Assembly (NCBI GenBank): GCA_020434375.1
Contig: JAGRAY010000064.1
Coordinates: 1-9,023, forward strand
Direction: 5' to 3'
Length of the DNA: 9,023 bases
Source of the DNA: Bdellovibrionales bacterium
Lineage (GTDB): Bacteria; Bdellovibrionota_G; JALEGL01; JAGRAY01
How positions within the stretch are numbered: position 1 is the first letter of the stretch; every line of letters begins with the position of its first letter. The position numbers and the translations under genes were made by a program. The notes beneath the pieces are model-generated. The model was not told where the DNA came from, ran no database searches, and saw only the letters and a program-made list of their open reading frames with translations. Below are positions 7,019 to 9,023 of this stretch, in pieces.

Positions 7019-8380
7019 ATGACGCAACATTGTGAGATCTTAACCCAAGTGTTTCAGTCGCAAGTTACCTTGGATGTTGAAGACCGATTAAACACACTTT
7101 CTCGTTTGGAGTCGATGTTGAAAGCACATCGGGATATTCTCGTTCAGTCTGTATTCAAAGATCTTGGTCGACCAACTATTGAAACGTTTTTGTCCGAGAT
7201 TTACTTCACGATTCAAGAAATACGCCATGCCAAACGCTACTTGAGAAAGTGGTCCATGCCAAAACAAGTGAAAGGCCCTTTGTTTAACTGGCCCTCTAAA
7301 AATATTGTGGCTTCAAAACCAAAGGGTGTTGTCTTAATTATTGCTCCTTGGAACTACCCGATTCAACTTACGCTTTCTCCGGCGATAGCTGCTTTGGGAG
7401 CAGGGAACGTCGTATTTATTAAGCCATCGGAGCATGCACCTCATACTTCCGAGTGCCTAAAAGAAATATCTTTGGCTTGTGGCTTAGGTGGTCGTATTCA
7501 ATGGGTTATGGGTGGCCCAGATCAAGTGGATCAATTACTCGAAATGAAATGGGATCATGTCTTTTTTACGGGGTCGGAAAAAATCGGTCGAAAAGTCTAT
7601 GAGAAAGCTGCCCAGAGCTTGACGCCTGTAACGCTAGAATTGGGAGGGCGAAATCCGTGTGTTGTTGATAGTACAGCAAAGATTGAGCAGACCGTGAATC
7701 GAGTATGTCACGGTAAATTTTTTAACGCGGGCCAAACTTGTGTGGCACCGAATGTATTGATTGTTCCAGATCACCTTCAGGAGCTTTACATCGATAAACT
7801 CAAAGCCACGATTTTAGCTTGGTACGGAAAAGATCCTGCCCTAAGCCCTGATTTCGGAAGAATCGTGAACGAGATTCATGTTGAACGAATTGAGAAGCTC
7901 ATTCCTGAGCATGCGATTCAGTTTGGTAAAATAGATAGAAAAGCGCACTTTGTGCCTCCGATGATCATTCCCGATACGAAATGGAGCGATTCGTGGATTC
8001 AGGATGAGATCTTTGGGCCTATTTTACCCGTGATACCTTACAAAAAAGAGGAAGATTTAAATGCAGAGCTCCCTAAATATAGGCATGCTCTTGCATGTTA
8101 CGTGTTTTCAAGAAACGATCATTTCATTAATAGAGTCGAATCACTGGTACGGCCAGCGACGATGGGAATCAATGACACTATGAAACAGATCACGACAAAT
8201 ACAATGCCCTTGGGAGGGCGAGGACATAGTGGAATCGGTCGATACCGAGGTTATCATGGTTTTGAAACCTTTAGTCATTTTCAGTCGATATCTAAACGTT
8301 ATTTTAATCGATGGGATTTGTTTTCACTTTTTCCGCCCTACGGGAAAAAAGGTGAGAAGCTTTTGAAGTGGTTAAGTTAG
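7019..8380 (+). CDS. aldH: Aldehyde dehydrogenase, class 3-like, probable C30 carotenal dehydrogenase (AldH)
   Basis: NAD(P)-dependent aldehyde dehydrogenase, predicted from context to oxidise 4,4'-diaponeurosporenal to the corresponding carboxylic acid. From ATG 7019 it is 453 residues, the short ALDH class 3 length. The catalytic set is intact: Asn112 in APWNYP, Glu207 in LELGG and nucleophile Cys241 in NAGQTC. The cofactor-binding FTGSEKIG and the late EIFGPILP motif are also present. The C-terminal part contains PLGGRGHSGIGRYRGYHGFETFSH, broken by no stop, then an aromatic SKRYFNRWDLFSLFPPY tail typical of lipid-aldehyde (class 3) enzymes. Upstream GTG (7004) and TTG (6986) starts are in frame; ATG is preferred on family length. 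The stop overlaps the S8 protease stop by 4 bp. The general ALDH call is very secure; the carotenoid substrate is inferred from the neighbours, and a fatty-aldehyde role is the alternative. Confidence 0.9.
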   Translation: MTQHCEILTQVFQSQVTLDVEDRLNTLSRLESMLKAHRDILVQSVFKDLGRPTIETFLSEIYFTIQEIRHAKRYLRKWSMPKQVKGPLFNWPSKNIVASKPKGVVLIIAPWNYPIQLTLSPAIAALGAGNVVFIKPSEHAPHTSECLKEISLACGLGGRIQWVMGGPDQVDQLLEMKWDHVFFTGSEKIGRKVYEKAAQSLTPVTLELGGRNPCVVDSTAKIEQTVNRVCHGKFFNAGQTCVAPNVLIVPDHLQELYIDKLKATILAWYGKDPALSPDFGRIVNEIHVERIEKLIPEHAIQFGKIDRKAHFVPPMIIPDTKWSDSWIQDEIFGPILPVIPYKKEEDLNAELPKYRHALACYVFSRNDHFINRVESLVRPATMGINDTMKQITTNTMPLGGRGHSGIGRYRGYHGFETFSHFQSISKRYFNRWDLFSLFPPYGKKGEKLLKWLS

Positions 8381-9023
8381 TTGCGCTTTCGAGTGCCAAC
8401 TAGGGTAACAAGGAAGATGACAACTAACCCACAAATAGAACTAAAGTCTGGGCTGCCAACCGAGCAACCAAGACCTAATGTAGAACTTAAAGGACCATGG
8501 TTTTGATCAAGGTTTGTCGAAGGAGGGTTTGGGTTTAAACTGCCTTGTTTGACGTTAATCACAACATCTTTAGTGATATTGTGCGTACCATCTGAGGCAG
8601 AGAATGTGACGGTGTAAGATTGATATAAGTCTGCTGGTTCAGGTGTCCAAGCTAATTTCTTGCTTATTTGATCAAAAATAGCACGAGGCGGAAGATTCTG
8701 TGCGCTTAGTGAGACAGGCTCACCTTCTGGATCAGTTGCCTGAATTGATATTTCAAGAGGAGCATCGACAAAAGCATCGACGGTGTCTTGGGTGAGAAGT
8801 GTGGGCGGGAAATTTGCAGATAATAGTGCTTCGTTGACAGCTGCTTCAACGTTGATGACACCGTTTCCAAAAGACGTATCGAATCCTGGCGCGCCAATAT
8901 CAGTGGCGTTGTTGTTGATGATGCCTTGAATCTCTGCCGGCGTAAAAGCAGGGTTGGCCGATTTAATAAGAGCTGCAAGACCTGCCACATGAGGGCATGC
9001 CATGCTGGTACCACTAATAGCCA
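8377..9023 (-). CDS. Subtilisin-family (S8) serine protease, C-terminal part, with sorting-type tail
   Basis: The reading frame enters at the right edge and ends with TAA at 8379-8377, leaving 214 visible residues. Residues 3-13 read SGTSMACPHVA, the active-site serine block of S8 proteases (nucleophile Ser6). The Asp and His blocks lie outside the window. The catalytic domain ends near residue 62 after a GNGVINVEAAV segment. Residues about 75-155 form a putative Ig/cadherin-like (He_PIG-type) domain with SASDGTHNI and a beta-rich pattern. A Pro/Asn/Ser linker follows. The tail then has GCSVGS (Cys186), a second Cys197, a hydrophobic stretch and terminal RKRN, resembling MYXO-CTERM-type sorting signals. 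The ATG at 9003 is the methionine of the GTSM motif, not a start. Secretion is expected; the substrate is unknown. It is probably unrelated to carotenoid synthesis. Confidence 0.9.
   Translation of the reverse strand, partial: AISGTSMACPHVAGLAALIKSANPAFTPAEIQGIINNNATDIGAPGFDTSFGNGVINVEAAVNEALLSANFPPTLLTQDTVDAFVDAPLEISIQATDPEGEPVSLSAQNLPPRAIFDQISKKLAWTPEPADLYQSYTVTFSASDGTHNITKDVVINVKQGSLNPNPPSTNLDQNHGPLSSTLGLGCSVGSPDFSSICGLVVIFLVTLVGTRKRN

Noticed and set aside
8328..8349. Inverted repeat TTTTTCC/GGAAAAA as a terminator of aldH
   Set aside because: It lies within coding sequence, is AT-rich, and is not followed by a T-run on either strand.
9001..9003. ATG as the start of the S8 protease gene
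   Set aside because: It encodes the Met of the catalytic GTSMA motif; the frame continues to the window edge.
1..9023. tRNA, rRNA, CRISPR array, insertion sequence or prophage elements
   Set aside because: Nothing resembling these was seen; nearly every base is explained by the genes listed and the gaps are under 80 bases.

Overview
This 9 kb window is densely coding, with no gene-free stretch longer than about 80 bases, and its core is an almost complete staphyloxanthin-type (C30) carotenoid locus. Every terminal enzyme known from Staphylococcus aureus staphyloxanthin synthesis has a recognisable counterpart: a dehydrosqualene/squalene desaturase (CrtN), a diaponeurosporene oxygenase (CrtP), an aldehyde dehydrogenase (AldH), a glycosyltransferase (CrtQ) and an acyltransferase (CrtO). 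The one missing enzyme is CrtM, the C30 synthase that makes the starting dehydrosqualene.

Layout, left to right: (1) the 3' part of a large TPR-repeat gene on the + strand, open at the left edge. (2) crtQ-crtO on the - strand, overlapping by 11 bp. (3) A 78-bp divergent intergenic region. (4) crtN-crtP on the + strand, joined by an ATGA overlap. (5) A secreted DUF2141-domain protein on the - strand, whose 3' end overlaps crtP antisense by 62 bp. (6) A 56-bp divergent intergenic region. (7) A class-3-like aldehyde dehydrogenase on the + strand. (8) The 3' end of a subtilisin-family (S8) protease on the - strand. It carries an Ig/cadherin-like domain and a C-terminal cysteine/hydrophobic/basic sorting-type tail, and runs off the right edge.

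Organism: most likely a Gram-negative bacterium of moderate to low GC. The signal-peptide DUF2141 protein, the TPR protein with paired cysteines, and the subtilase with a MYXO-CTERM-like tail fit a Bdellovibrionota/Myxococcota-type lineage ('deltaproteobacterial' in the old sense). Taxonomy cannot be settled from this window, and Planctomycetes or other Gram-negative groups that make C30 carotenoids are not excluded.

How the genes work together (inference from family knowledge): CrtN desaturates a C30 chain, which is dehydrosqualene, or squalene directly if no CrtM exists. CrtP oxidises a terminal methyl group to an aldehyde and AldH oxidises that to the C30 carotenoic acid. CrtQ attaches a sugar and CrtO acylates the sugar, giving a membrane-anchored yellow-orange glycolipid carotenoid. 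The DUF2141 protein lies inside the locus and may act with the product at the cell envelope, but its role is unknown. No tRNA, rRNA, CRISPR array, insertion sequence or attachment site was seen.
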